Origin: Listeria innocua
GTDB lineage: Bacteria; Bacillota; Bacilli; Lactobacillales; Listeriaceae
Length of the DNA stretch: 64,000 nt
Assembly (NCBI RefSeq): GCF_028596125.1
Contig: NZ_CP117229.1
Location: 480,001 to 544,000, forward strand
Direction of reading: 5' to 3'
Shown here: in pieces, positions 7,721-16,228 of the stretch
Position numbering within the stretch: the stretch's first letter is position 1
How the letters are laid out: each line of letters opens with the position of its first letter
Notes under the pieces: model-generated
The model's database searches: none
Told to the model about the DNA's origin: nothing
Seen by the model: only the letters and a program-made list of their open reading frames with translations
Position numbers and translations under genes: made by a program

Positions 7721-9556
7721 ATGAAAAAAGTTCTAAAATTGTTTCTCGTAACTATTTGTATGTTTATAATGATCTATCCTACAACGGCAGTTCATGCAGA
7801 TGAAACATCAGATGTCGTTAATATTCCTGATACAAACTTAAGAGCATATCTGAATGGACTACTCAAACAAACGACGAATGCTCCAATCACTAAAAGCCAA
7901 CTAGCAACAATCAAAACCGTTACTCTTTCTGGAAGTAATTATACTGATCTTACCGGTATAGAAGAAGCGGAAAATCTTACAACACTGACACTTAACAATA
8001 CAAACATTCAAACCCTAGAGCCAATTAAAAACCAAACATCTTTGACTTACATAACGGTTAGTGGTGACAATGTGAAAGATAGCTTTTTTGTAGATTTAAA
8101 CGGGTTAGTTAATTTACAGAGCTTAAGTATTAGTGGCAGTGAAGTAACACATAATGTTTTTAATAATTTTAATAAATTACCGAAACTAACCTATCTGTAC
8201 GCACAAAATTCAATGAAAATCACGGATATTTCTGCATTAGCCTCTTTGCCAGCATTAACAACGCTTTTTGTGCAATTTGATGGAATTGATGATTTTCGTC
8301 CTTTAAATAATTTTGAGAGTTTTAAAAATGGTAACTTAAAAGCTTTAGCAGCATTTGGACAAAATACCGGGCGGACAAATCCGCGCATCACGCTTAAATC
8401 AGGTAAACTTGATTTTAACGAAGCAAACCAAACGTTATATTTACCATTTTCGATGATGCCAAAGCCATTAACTAGCTTTGATGGGACAGTTGCTCCTTTT
8501 TCTAAGTCAACCTCTGCAAGTAACACGTATTTAGGTTTTAACGATGTGGCACTTCCAAGTTCACGTCTTACAATTACAGATGATGGCATTACAGTAAGTG
8601 GCGTAACGAAAGAAGAATTTGATAACCTTGACGAAATTGAATATAATGCACGTTATGACTTTCCAACTGGCAGCTATCCGACACCACCAAGCATGACTTC
8701 ATATACAATCTCCAGCGGAACATACGATCAGTATTTTGATATTAGCCACACTTTAGATTTAACAGCTGATGAAAGTTTTGACTATAATCAATACGATGCA
8801 ACAACCGAAGAGCAATTTTTAAAAGATGTTCATGCTAAAACGGACGATGGCACTCTTGTCCAAAGTGACTTTAACCAAGTCGTAAAACTAGATGTACCGG
8901 GCGAATACACGGTCACATTAAACGCAGAAAATGCTGCCGGGCTAAAAGCAACTCCTGTGACAGTAAAAGTAACTGTACATGAAAAACCTGTTATCACAGC
9001 AGATCCTACTATTTCTTATAACAAAGCAACAACTAAATCAGTCGACGAATTTTTAACCGAGATTCATTCAGCTGTAACAGGAAACGCGACACTTACAAGC
9101 GATTTTAATAAAGTAGTAGATTTAACCACACCAGGAAAATACACCGTAACATTAAATGCTGAAAATGAGCGCGGCCAAAAAGCAGATCCTGTAACAGTTA
9201 TTGTGACAGTCACTGATGCGGACGGCGAAACAGTTGATCCAACACCACCTACACCTGAAGAAAAGACCCCAACACCCGAAGAAAAACCCTCAACGCAAAA
9301 TGAAAAATCACCTTCAGAACCTACAAAAAATCCAGACATACAAAGTGAAAACACAGAAGAACAAGTTACTGTGCAAGAAAAAGCAAATAATACTACATTA
9401 ACAACTAATGAAAATGTAAGAGCAAAAACAAACCAGCCAAAAACTAAAGCACTTCCAAAAACCGGAGATGCTGGATTCGGCACTCTTCCGTTAGTTTTAG
9501 CAGGAGCAATGCTTAGTTTGACGGCTCTCGTTCTTTTCAGAAAACGCAAATCTTAA
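7721..9556 (+). CDS. LPXTG surface protein with leucine-rich and Ig-like repeats
   Basis: A 611-residue sortase-A substrate of the internalin-like class. It has a signal peptide (cleavage near HADETS, about residue 27), irregular leucine-rich repeats at about 60-180, a Tyr/Asp-rich middle region, and two Ig-like repeats of roughly 70-80 residues sharing EYTVTLNAEN or KYTVTLNAEN. These are followed by a Pro/Glu/Thr stalk with a TPEEK repeat and a sorting signal LPKTGD at 578, a hydrophobic segment and RKRKS. AAGGAG precedes the ATG. It is monocistronic. Its counterpart in L. monocytogenes is reported to be raised inside eukaryotic cells (from memory). Confidence 0.93.
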   Translation: MKKVLKLFLVTICMFIMIYPTTAVHADETSDVVNIPDTNLRAYLNGLLKQTTNAPITKSQLATIKTVTLSGSNYTDLTGIEEAENLTTLTLNNTNIQTLEPIKNQTSLTYITVSGDNVKDSFFVDLNGLVNLQSLSISGSEVTHNVFNNFNKLPKLTYLYAQNSMKITDISALASLPALTTLFVQFDGIDDFRPLNNFESFKNGNLKALAAFGQNTGRTNPRITLKSGKLDFNEANQTLYLPFSMMPKPLTSFDGTVAPFSKSTSASNTYLGFNDVALPSSRLTITDDGITVSGVTKEEFDNLDEIEYNARYDFPTGSYPTPPSMTSYTISSGTYDQYFDISHTLDLTADESFDYNQYDATTEEQFLKDVHAKTDDGTLVQSDFNQVVKLDVPGEYTVTLNAENAAGLKATPVTVKVTVHEKPVITADPTISYNKATTKSVDEFLTEIHSAVTGNATLTSDFNKVVDLTTPGKYTVTLNAENERGQKADPVTVIVTVTDADGETVDPTPPTPEEKTPTPEEKPSTQNEKSPSEPTKNPDIQSENTEEQVTVQEKANNTTLTTNENVRAKTNQPKTKALPKTGDAGFGTLPLVLAGAMLSLTALVLFRKRKS

Positions 9557-9631
9557 ACATCTGAAAAGAAGCCTAAAATTATTTTTATAGGGTATTGAAT
9601 ACTATAAGAAAAGTTGTAGGAGGTTATAATT

Positions 9632-10063
9632 ATGGAAAAATATCATCGTATTCTTGTAGCTGTAGATGGCTCGGAACCAGCGAAGTTAGCCTTTGAAAAA
9701 GGATTAGAATTAGCTCTGAAATTAGATGGTGTTCTTGGTATTGCAAGTATTGTTGATTTACGAGCTTTTTCTCCAAATGTTTCTTATGATGGAAGTTTAG
9801 AAGAAAAAGCGGAATTAGAACTAAAAACGAGCGTAAATGAATATGCCGACATTGCAAGGAGAGCTGGAGTGGCGAAAGTAGAAACTTTTGTAGCGAAAGG
9901 AAATCCGAAAATCTTACTATCGACTGATATTCCCGCAGAATTTCAAGCAGATTTAATTATTTGTGGAGCTACCGGAATGAACCGGGTTGAAAAACTTGTG
10001 CTTGGTAGCGTATCTTCTTATATTATGGCCCATGCGATTTGTGACACTTTAATAGCAAGATAA
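9632..10063 (+). CDS. Universal stress protein (UspA family)
   Basis: A 143-residue cytoplasmic protein with the Usp fold: the N-terminal strand RILVAVDGSE and the nucleotide-binding motif near the C-terminus, GATGMNRVEKLVLGSVSSYI, which fits the ATP-binding G-2X-G-9X-G-S/T signature. AGGAGG precedes the ATG. The gene is flanked by the LPXTG gene and a strong terminator and is probably transcribed alone. A GGGTAT hexamer lies upstream, but no matching sigma-B -35 was found. Confidence 0.93.
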   Translation: MEKYHRILVAVDGSEPAKLAFEKGLELALKLDGVLGIASIVDLRAFSPNVSYDGSLEEKAELELKTSVNEYADIARRAGVAKVETFVAKGNPKILLSTDIPAEFQADLIICGATGMNRVEKLVLGSVSSYIMAHAICDTLIAR

Positions 10064-10064
10064 G

Positions 10065-10106
10065 AAAAGAGTAGATACTTTCATCTAGAAGGTATCTACT
10101 CTTTTT
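10065..10106. terminator. Bidirectional terminator between convergent genes
   Basis: Fourteen-base perfect arms (AAAAGAGTAGATAC and its complement) with a 13-base loop and a T-run on the plus strand. Confidence 0.88.
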
Positions 10107-10112
10107 GTTTTA

Positions 10113-11540
10113 TCAAAACGGATCAAAGTACGTATATTCTGTTACTCCACCTGGAACGGGTTTACTGATACGAGTTAGTTCATCAACTATTTTCTTAGCA
10201 TCTTCACCAAATACTGGAAGAGGCTGATAGTTGTTTTCTGTTGTGCTACCATCGGAATTTTCGTAAGTAGGAACAATGGAAATATTTTTTAAAACAATTT
10301 TATTAGCTTCTTTTGTAAAACGCAATTGGAACATCGAGGTCATCCTTGAAAGGAGAGTTGGGTCCGCGCCAAAAGCAAAATCGCCCATACTGTATACAAT
10401 ATATTTATCTTTATATTTTTCGACACTTTCCAGGCGGTGGGGATGAGCTCCCATAATTATATCAGCACCAGCATCTAAAATAGCATGTCCAAATTGAGTT
10501 TGGTAGTTTGTTGGAGTTTCACGATATTCGACGCCCCAGTGCATATTAACAATAACGAGCGTATCTTCTTTTTTATATTTTTTAACGTCTTTTACAATTC
10601 TTTCAAGATAGGCTGGAGACTGTTGACTCATTCGGCAATCGTAACCAAGCATCACAGTTTTCATTCCTTTAATCGTTGTTTCAAGCGGTGCATCGGAATT
10701 AAAAACAGGAATATTATTATCTTTGAAAGCTTTTAAAGTATCATCATAGCCAACTTGAAAGTAGTCTTTAGTATGATTATTTGCAAGATTCGCTGCGTCC
10801 ACGCCACTCGCTGGTAAAAAGGCTACATGGGCTGGATCGCTTTTAATGCGCCACTTTTTATTTTCAGCTTTCGTAGCATTTGTAAAAGCACTTTCGGCAT
10901 TAATTACTGTAAAGTCATCAGATTTAAACCAGGGAAGACAATTTTTAAATACATACGTATCAGTACCGTTATTTTTTTTGAATACATTATCAAATTTTAG
11001 GTTTTCTGGTGTTTCTGGATAGGTGCCAAATGAATTATCACCAACCATTGTTAAAGTAACGACACCGTTTTCTTTTAATCCTTGCTCGTTAGTCGCTGCT
11101 GCTGCATAAAACCAATCATATTGGCTTGTTTTTTCTATTTCAGTTAATTTTTGTTCGCTTAAAAGAAAGTTAGGATATACTTTTCCAAGCGCTTTTTCAT
11201 CAGCTTTCCCAGTGCTATATGATTTTACGGCTTCTAAGCATGCTTGCAGGTTTTTGATATAGTCACTAGATTCATTTTTTTCGGTAGAATAGTTGTTCAG
11301 CTCTTTAATTAATTGATTCAACTCAGAAAGGGAAGCTTTGTCGGCTCCTGAATTTGCTAGGGAACTTAAGGTTTTCTTCGTTTTTGCTGAGATTGTTTTG
11401 AGATTAGCAGGGCTTATTTTTTTTTGAGTGGTGGTTTGGGTATTATTTTGTTCGGGTTTGTGGGTGGAATGAGTAATCCAAAAAACTCCTGCTATCAAGA
11501 TAAATGCAAAACCAATGATAATAAAAGTAAGTTTCTTCAA
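10113..11540 (-). CDS. CapA-like poly-gamma-glutamate-synthesis-type protein
   Basis: A 475-residue protein with one N-terminal membrane anchor (about residues 4-22), a Thr/Lys-rich linker with a helical segment, and a C-terminal PGA_cap metallophosphatase-like domain. The latter shows the family motifs VGDNSFGTY, NAESAFTN, NLANNHTKDY, NMHWGVEY, GAHPHRLE and YSMGDFAFG. The start is a TTG at 11540 with GGAGG eight bases upstream. The poly-gamma-glutamate synthase genes capB and capC are not adjacent, so capsule synthesis is not implied; an envelope role is an inference. Monocistronic between two terminators. Confidence 0.88.
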   Translation of the reverse strand: MKKLTFIIIGFAFILIAGVFWITHSTHKPEQNNTQTTTQKKISPANLKTISAKTKKTLSSLANSGADKASLSELNQLIKELNNYSTEKNESSDYIKNLQACLEAVKSYSTGKADEKALGKVYPNFLLSEQKLTEIEKTSQYDWFYAAAATNEQGLKENGVVTLTMVGDNSFGTYPETPENLKFDNVFKKNNGTDTYVFKNCLPWFKSDDFTVINAESAFTNATKAENKKWRIKSDPAHVAFLPASGVDAANLANNHTKDYFQVGYDDTLKAFKDNNIPVFNSDAPLETTIKGMKTVMLGYDCRMSQQSPAYLERIVKDVKKYKKEDTLVIVNMHWGVEYRETPTNYQTQFGHAILDAGADIIMGAHPHRLESVEKYKDKYIVYSMGDFAFGADPTLLSRMTSMFQLRFTKEANKIVLKNISIVPTYENSDGSTTENNYQPLPVFGEDAKKIVDELTRISKPVPGGVTEYTYFDPF

Positions 11541-11613
11541 CTAGATGTCCTCCAAGGTTCCATTTTCTCTAAGTATATCTATAGTTATTTAGAAATACAA
11601 GATTCTTTTTAAA

Positions 11614-11643
11614 GTAAAAGCCCAAAATAATTTGGGCTTTTAC
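11614..11643. terminator. Terminator downstream of the phosphatase lipoprotein
   Basis: Thirteen-base arms GTAAAAGCCCAAA and TTTGGGCTTTTAC with a four-base loop, just past the stop of the minus-strand gene. Confidence 0.8.
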
Positions 11644-11651
11644 GGTGATTT

Positions 11652-12464
11652 TTATTTAGAACCTTTTTCTACATAGCTTAAATCATTTACTTCGCCAATA
11701 GTGAATTTACCATCTTTGTAAGTGATTTTTGTAACACTTGCATTTTTAATTCCAGCTGGTGGAAGTTTATATCCAGGTTCAATTGTATCAAGAAGCGCGC
11801 CAATACTTAAGCCATGGGAAACTAGTAATACATTGCTGTCTCCATTTTTGCTTTCTTTCTTAGCAACTTCTGTTAAACCATCTTTTAGTCGAGCTTGGAT
11901 AGTTGCGTAATCTTCTGCAGGCCAGTTTTCGCCTTCTTTTACGCGAGTTTTATCAAGAGCAGCTACACTATCCGCAAATCCTTTTGGAGAGATACCAGCT
12001 TTTTGCCATTCTTCTAAAGTTTTACCTTGGCTTTTCGCAATATCAGTCCACATATTTTCATTTAAATCGCCTTCATAAGAACCAAAATTAAATTCGCGGA
12101 AACGTTCATCTGTTTCTACTTTTTTATCCGCAGATTTAGCACTTTCTTTCAAAATTAAGTTTGCAGTTTGGATGGCACGACCGCTATCACTACTATATGC
12201 AGCAGAGAAGTCAACGTCTTTCAAGCCTTTACCAGCACTTTTTACAACGTCTTCCCCAGCTGGAGTAAGAACTGCATCTGACCAACCTTGTACACGGTCA
12301 GTTGTATTTAACATTGTTTTACCGTGACGTACAACATAAAAAGTCACAGTACCATCTTTTTTAGTTTCTTTGGATGCTTTGTCTGCGTTTGAGTTATTTC
12401 CACAACCCGCAATTAGTAGTAATGCACAAAACACCATCATTAATTTCAAAATATTTTTCTTCAT
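11652..12464 (-). CDS. Histidine-phosphatase (phosphoglycerate-mutase-like) lipoprotein
   Basis: A 270-residue exported lipoprotein: MKKNILKL, a hydrophobic core and a lipobox ending LIAGC, followed by a histidine phosphatase domain. The catalytic RHG motif (YVVRHGKTML) and the second histidine (LLVSHGLSIG) are present, so it should be an active surface phosphatase of unknown substrate, not a glycolytic mutase. The ATG at 12464 has AAGGAG seven bases upstream; the frame reaches back to 12494 but without a site. Transcription is probably under CcpA control and a leader hairpin (separate entries). Confidence 0.9.
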   Translation of the reverse strand: MKKNILKLMMVFCALLLIAGCGNNSNADKASKETKKDGTVTFYVVRHGKTMLNTTDRVQGWSDAVLTPAGEDVVKSAGKGLKDVDFSAAYSSDSGRAIQTANLILKESAKSADKKVETDERFREFNFGSYEGDLNENMWTDIAKSQGKTLEEWQKAGISPKGFADSVAALDKTRVKEGENWPAEDYATIQARLKDGLTEVAKKESKNGDSNVLLVSHGLSIGALLDTIEPGYKLPPAGIKNASVTKITYKDGKFTIGEVNDLSYVEKGSK

Positions 12465-12492
12465 CTTATTCTCCTTTTTGTTAGTATTTAGC

Positions 12493-12598
12493 AAAATAAA
12501 AACCTAGATAAATCGAAAAATAGCCCAAAAAGCCAATTCTCCATTTATCTAGGTTATGCCCAAGTTGGTAACATTCCTGAATAAGGATATTTATTTAT
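12493..12598 (-). promoter_or_regulatory. Leader with terminator-like hairpin before the phosphatase gene (attenuator candidate)
   Basis: The predicted transcript starts near 12598. About 43 bases later it forms a perfect 13-base-pair stem (12543-12555 with 12501-12513, arms AACCTAGATAAAT and complement) followed by TTTATTTT, ending 30 bases before the start codon. A terminator inside a leader of 134 bases suggests conditional termination. The upstream 43 bases contain GTTACCAACTTGGGCATAAC, which can fold on itself. I do not recognise a riboswitch class. Confidence 0.65.
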
Positions 12599-12604
12599 AG
12601 CTCG

Positions 12605-12633
12605 ATTTTAGCATGAACGGAAAGCGTTTACAA
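12605..12633 (-). promoter_or_regulatory. Promoter with overlapping cre (CcpA) site
   Basis: On the minus strand TTGTAA and TAAAAT are separated by 17 bases. TGTAAACGCTTTCC (12619-12632) overlaps the -35 and spacer and matches the cre consensus at all but one position, so carbon catabolite repression is likely. Confidence 0.72.
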
Positions 12634-12845
12634 GTCTGTTTTTAGTAAATTTTAAAAAATAAATGAATCTTTGGTGGATAAAGTGGCTTAAATGCTAGTG
12701 GTTTAACGTGTTAATTAGTTGGAAAATTTACTGTATTTTACATTTTAAAGATGTCTGAAGTATTACTTTTGATGCTTTATTTAGTACAGTTTGCGTTGTG
12801 TTTATTTGCTAAAGGTATTTAAGAATTAACTAGCTTGAGACATAA
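12634..12845. other. Intergenic stretch without recognised features
   Basis: About 210 AT-rich bases between the phosphatase promoter and the DUF1304 terminator. I see no credible gene, hairpin or repeat. Confidence 0.5.
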
Positions 12846-12875
12846 AAAAGACCAGGATATAAATCCTGATCTTTT
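12846..12875 (-). terminator. Terminator of the DUF1304 gene
   Basis: Arms AAAAGACCAGGAT and ATCCTGATCTTTT (one mismatch) around a four-base loop, 12 bases past the stop. Confidence 0.75.
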
Positions 12876-12886
12876 CAAAACTCTCT

Positions 12887-13255
12887 CTAAACCAACAAAA
12901 CCACAACCAACGCCAAAACCGCCGGCAATCCCTGCTTCACCAAAATCCCCTTAGAAGAAGTCGCTCCGCCAAACAGCGCCGCTACAACCACGCAACTCAA
13001 AAAGAAAATCTGCACAGTCTCCGCCATCCCTGCTCCCGCGAAAAATAATCCCCACACAAGCCCTGCTGCAAGAAAGCCATTATAAAGCCCTTGATTCGCA
13101 AATAGTGTCTGTACTTTCTTATTCGCAAGTAGTTCCTTCTCGACACCAAACGTCTTGGCTGCGAGGTTGGTATTGGCGAAAAACATTTCTAAAATCATTA
13201 TATAAATATGCTCGATCATTACGATGAAGGTTAAAATAAATGCTAAAATGGCCAT
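12887..13255 (-). CDS. DUF1304 family small membrane protein
   Basis: A 122-residue integral membrane protein with four predicted membrane segments. The family-typical stretch AAKTFGV followed by NQGLYNGFLA lies between segments one and two. DUF1304 proteins have no assigned function. The ATG at 13255 is preceded by AGAGGGA with normal spacing and gives a protein of family length; the frame runs to 13342 but that extension is polar, lacks a site and runs towards the divergent transporter's promoter. Confidence 0.82.
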   Translation of the reverse strand: MAILAFILTFIVMIEHIYIMILEMFFANTNLAAKTFGVEKELLANKKVQTLFANQGLYNGFLAAGLVWGLFFAGAGMAETVQIFFLSCVVVAALFGGATSSKGILVKQGLPAVLALVVVLLV

Positions 13256-13400
13256 AAATAATCCCTCTTTTCTACTCCGAAGTATAGCATAGCTTGTAAA
13301 TTTTTCGTAAAAATAAAGCTTGAAACGTTGACTTATTGGCAAAATCTCCGTAATATCAAACGTAGACTACTTATTTTTGGTCTGAGAAGGGGGAAATTAT

Positions 13401-14816
13401 ATGCAGCAAGAAGCAACAGGTGGGCAGAAGATTCGCCCAATACCGATTATTGCCTCATTTTTGATGGCTGGTTTTATTGGACTATTCAGTGAAACTGCTC
13501 TTAATATGGCGCTTAGTGATTTGATACAGGTGTTTGATATTAGTTCAGCGACAGTGCAGTGGCTTACGACAGGTTATTTGCTAACGCTTGGAATATTAGT
13601 GCCGATTTCGGGATTGCTTTTACAATGGTTTACAACACGAGGATTATTTTTTACAGCAGTGAGTTTTTCGATTGCAGGTACGCTGATCGCGGCGCTTTCG
13701 CCAACGTTTGCGATGTTAATGATTGGACGCGTAGTGCAAGCAGTAGGTACGGCGCTATTACTACCGTTAATGTTTAACACGATTTTACTGATTTTCCCAG
13801 AGCATAAACGTGGCTCAGCAATGGGGATGATCGGGCTGGTAATTATGTTTGCACCAGCAGTTGGTCCGACAATTTCAGGACTAATTTTAGAAAACTTAAC
13901 TTGGAACTGGATTTTCTGGATTTCCTTGCCATTCCTTATTATTGCGTTATTATTCGGAATGAAATTTATGCAAAATGTTTCGGTTGTTACGAAGCCGAAA
14001 ATTGATATTTTATCGATTATTCTTTCGACGCTAGGTTTTGGTGGAGTCGTATTTGCCTTTAGTAGTGCGGGAGAAAATGGTTGGGGAAGCGCGACGGTAT
14101 TAGTTTCAATTATCGTTGGTGGAATTGCGCTTGGACTCTTTGTTTGGCGCCAACTAACAATGGAAAAACCTTTGATGGACTTGAAAGTATTTAAATACCC
14201 AATGTTCACATTAGGACTTATTTTAGTATTTATCAGCTTTATGATGATTCTTTCGACGATGATTTTACTACCGCTATACTTGCAAAATAGTTTAGCACTC
14301 GCGGCGTTTTCAGCGGGACTAGTTTTACTTCCGGGTGGGGTGCTGAATGGTTTAATGTCACCATTTACTGGGCGTTTGTTCGATGCATACGGTCCACGCG
14401 CACTTGTTATCCCAGGGTTTATCGTAGCGGTTATTGCACTATTTTTCTTAACGAGAATAGAAGTTGGAACATCTGCATTAACTATCATCGTGCTTCATTC
14501 AGTGTTAATGATTGGGATTTCAATGGTCATGATGCCAGCACAAACAAACGGATTAAACCAATTGCCGCCAAAATTATATCCTGATGGCACAGCGATTATG
14601 AACACATTACAACAAGTTTCCGGCGCGATTGGAACGGCTGTTGCGATTACGATCATGTCTGCCGGACAAAAAGCGTATATGGAAACGGCGCAAGGAATGG
14701 GACCTGAACAAATGGTCGCTTCACTGACAGCCGGAATTCAAAATGCTTTTGTTTTTGGACTGATTATGGCTTGTATTGGTCTGCTGTGTTCGCTCTTTAT
14801 TCGAAAAGCTAAATAA
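13401..14816 (+). CDS. MFS drug exporter, DHA2 (14-segment) family
   Basis: A 471-residue major facilitator with about 14 predicted membrane segments, as in the EmrB/LmrB/QacA class. It is a proton-driven exporter of drugs or other amphipathic compounds. Visible signatures are WLTTGYLL after segment one, the motif-A-like GRVVQAVGTALLLP and the antiporter motif C APAVGPTISGLI. AAGGGGG precedes the ATG. No regulator is in the same operon; the ROK gene downstream has its own promoter and lies behind a terminator. The substrate cannot be predicted. Confidence 0.9.
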   Translation: MQQEATGGQKIRPIPIIASFLMAGFIGLFSETALNMALSDLIQVFDISSATVQWLTTGYLLTLGILVPISGLLLQWFTTRGLFFTAVSFSIAGTLIAALSPTFAMLMIGRVVQAVGTALLLPLMFNTILLIFPEHKRGSAMGMIGLVIMFAPAVGPTISGLILENLTWNWIFWISLPFLIIALLFGMKFMQNVSVVTKPKIDILSIILSTLGFGGVVFAFSSAGENGWGSATVLVSIIVGGIALGLFVWRQLTMEKPLMDLKVFKYPMFTLGLILVFISFMMILSTMILLPLYLQNSLALAAFSAGLVLLPGGVLNGLMSPFTGRLFDAYGPRALVIPGFIVAVIALFFLTRIEVGTSALTIIVLHSVLMIGISMVMMPAQTNGLNQLPPKLYPDGTAIMNTLQQVSGAIGTAVAITIMSAGQKAYMETAQGMGPEQMVASLTAGIQNAFVFGLIMACIGLLCSLFIRKAK

Positions 14817-14824
14817 TAAAGTGA

Positions 14825-14856
14825 AGAGAACTTCTCGTAATGAGAGGTTCTTTTTT
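14825..14856 (+). terminator. Terminator of the MFS exporter gene
   Basis: Arms AGAACTTCTC and GAGAGGTTCT (one G-T pair) with a five-base loop and a T-run. Confidence 0.8.
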
Positions 14857-14859
14857 GTT

Positions 14860-14888
14860 TTGACAAATGGGTTCTGAGTGGTTAAAAT
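14860..14888 (+). promoter_or_regulatory. Sigma-A promoter of the ROK regulator gene
   Basis: Consensus TTGACA and TAAAAT are separated by 17 bases. The AT-rich sequence that follows (14889-14932) contains GTTTATAAA and GTTTGTTTAAT, possible operator half-sites. Confidence 0.85.
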
Positions 14889-14946
14889 AATATTAAATAT
14901 AGTTTATAAAGTTTGTTTAATAACTTTACGAATGGAGCGATTGATA

Positions 14947-15951
14947 ATGGCACTTCCTCGTGATTTAAAAGAGCTGAATAAGAAAAATATCAAGTCAATT
15001 TTACGGCAACAAGGTGCAATGACAAAAGCGGAAATCGCCGAAGTGACTGGGCTTAGTGTAGTTACAGTGAATAAGTTGATTCGTGATTTAGTGGAAAATG
15101 ATGAGATTTTAGAACAAGATAATTCAGTTGCGACTGGCGGAAGAAGAGCTGTTTCGTATAAAATTAATCCTAATTTTCAGCAGGTGTTAGTTATTAGTTT
15201 GCAAGAAAAGTGGAAGAAAATTACTTATTCTTTTTCGGTCTATAATTTGCTTGGTGAGCCGGAGTTTGTGGAGGATATGTCTGGGGAGGATTTGGACATT
15301 ACTGCGCTGAAACGGAATACGAAAGATCTTGTTTGCGCTTTTCCGAAGATTTCTTGCGTTGTAATTGGGGTGCCGGGAATTGAGATTGGCGGTAAGCTGC
15401 GCGCGATGGATTTTCCGCTACTTTTAAATGTGCAACTACGGGAGACTTTGGAAGCGGAAGTGAATTTGCCGGTGTTGGTTGAGACGGATACAAATGCGGC
15501 GATTTTAGGGTATAAAAATCGGCCGGTGAAAGAGGAGAATATCGTTGGGCTTTATTATCCGGAGCGTTTTCCACCGGGTGCGGGGCTTTTGATGAACGGA
15601 GAGATTTTGAAAGGGCAGAATGGGCTCGCTGGGGAGATTAAGCATATGCCGTTACAGGTGGACTGGGATAATTTTGACTTTTCGGTCGATGAAATTAAAG
15701 CGCATATTCGTAAAATGGTGCTCCTCACGATGAGTTTTTACGATCCGGAAACGATTGTGCTCTATACAAATTTTTATTTTGGGCAGAAGGATTTTACCGA
15801 GGAACTGACGGAAGAGTTGAAGCAAGTTTATCCGTATGCGACTTTGCCGAAAATTGTGTTGTCGCGTAAGTTTACGACAGATTATCGGATTGGGCTTTTG
15901 GCATTTGGGATTGATTATTTGGAGAATAATATGACGGATTGGCGGATATAA
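14947..15951 (+). CDS. ROK-family transcriptional regulator (NagC/XylR type)
   Basis: A 334-residue protein with an N-terminal winged helix (MTKAEIAEVTGLSVVTVNKL, about residues 26-45) and a C-terminal ROK sugar-binding domain with VIGVPGIEIGGKL and ETDTNAAILGY. The zinc-binding cysteine cluster (CxCGxxGC) usual in ROK proteins is absent after GEIKHMP, so this is a reduced member and probably not a kinase. The ATG at 14947 has GGAG nine bases upstream. In related genomes I would expect it to border the GH4 gene now at 24.4 kb; here the restriction island lies between them, so the GH4 gene may be its target (inference). Confidence 0.88.
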   Translation: MALPRDLKELNKKNIKSILRQQGAMTKAEIAEVTGLSVVTVNKLIRDLVENDEILEQDNSVATGGRRAVSYKINPNFQQVLVISLQEKWKKITYSFSVYNLLGEPEFVEDMSGEDLDITALKRNTKDLVCAFPKISCVVIGVPGIEIGGKLRAMDFPLLLNVQLRETLEAEVNLPVLVETDTNAAILGYKNRPVKEENIVGLYYPERFPPGAGLLMNGEILKGQNGLAGEIKHMPLQVDWDNFDFSVDEIKAHIRKMVLLTMSFYDPETIVLYTNFYFGQKDFTEELTEELKQVYPYATLPKIVLSRKFTTDYRIGLLAFGIDYLENNMTDWRI

Positions 15952-15960
15952 CTTTGGAAA

Positions 15961-15995
15961 GAAAATGCTCTAGATTTTTAGAGCATTTTCTTTAT
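15961..15995 (+). terminator. Terminator of the ROK gene
   Basis: Perfect arms GAAAATGCTCTA and TAGAGCATTTTC with a six-base loop, followed by TTTATT. Confidence 0.85.
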
Positions 15996-16070
15996 TATTC
16001 AACAAATAATTTTAAGTCTATGAAGAAAAGAGTAATAAAATATAGTTAAGTAGCTGAATTGATATAATTT

Positions 16071-16127
16071 TTAAACAATAACTTTAATACGTGATATAAT
16101 GACAAGTGTAAATGCAATACTTACACT
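16071..16127 (+). promoter_or_regulatory. Promoter and operator candidate of the hsd operon
   Basis: TATAAT at 16095-16100 with a weak TTAAAC 18 bases upstream. Immediately downstream, AGTGTAA (16105-16111) and TTACACT (16121-16127) form a perfect seven-base inverted repeat over the transcription start, suggesting repression of the operon. Confidence 0.6.
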
Positions 16128-16228
16128 GAAAAACAGCATAAGCTAAATTTTTTATGGGAACTATGAAGTATGATATAGAGAGAATTACAGTAATAGTTCA
16201 TAACAAAATTGCGAAAGGACGTATTTAT

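Noticed and set aside
9064..9549. A 161-codon minus-strand open frame rich in Val, Ser and Phe
   Set aside because: It is opposite the Pro/Glu/Thr stalk and Ig repeats of the LPXTG gene; its composition is the mirror of those repeats.
9569..9595. Sigma-B promoter before the universal stress protein gene
   Set aside because: GGGTAT is present at 9590-9595, but no GTTT-like -35 is found 13-15 bases upstream.
13574..14488. A 304-codon open frame on the minus strand
   Set aside because: It lies entirely opposite the MFS exporter, has no ribosome binding site and a low-complexity composition typical of an antisense shadow.
16154..16228. ATG at 16154 as hsdR start
   Set aside because: No ribosome binding site precedes it, whereas the in-frame GTG at 16229 has one and gives the usual N-terminus.
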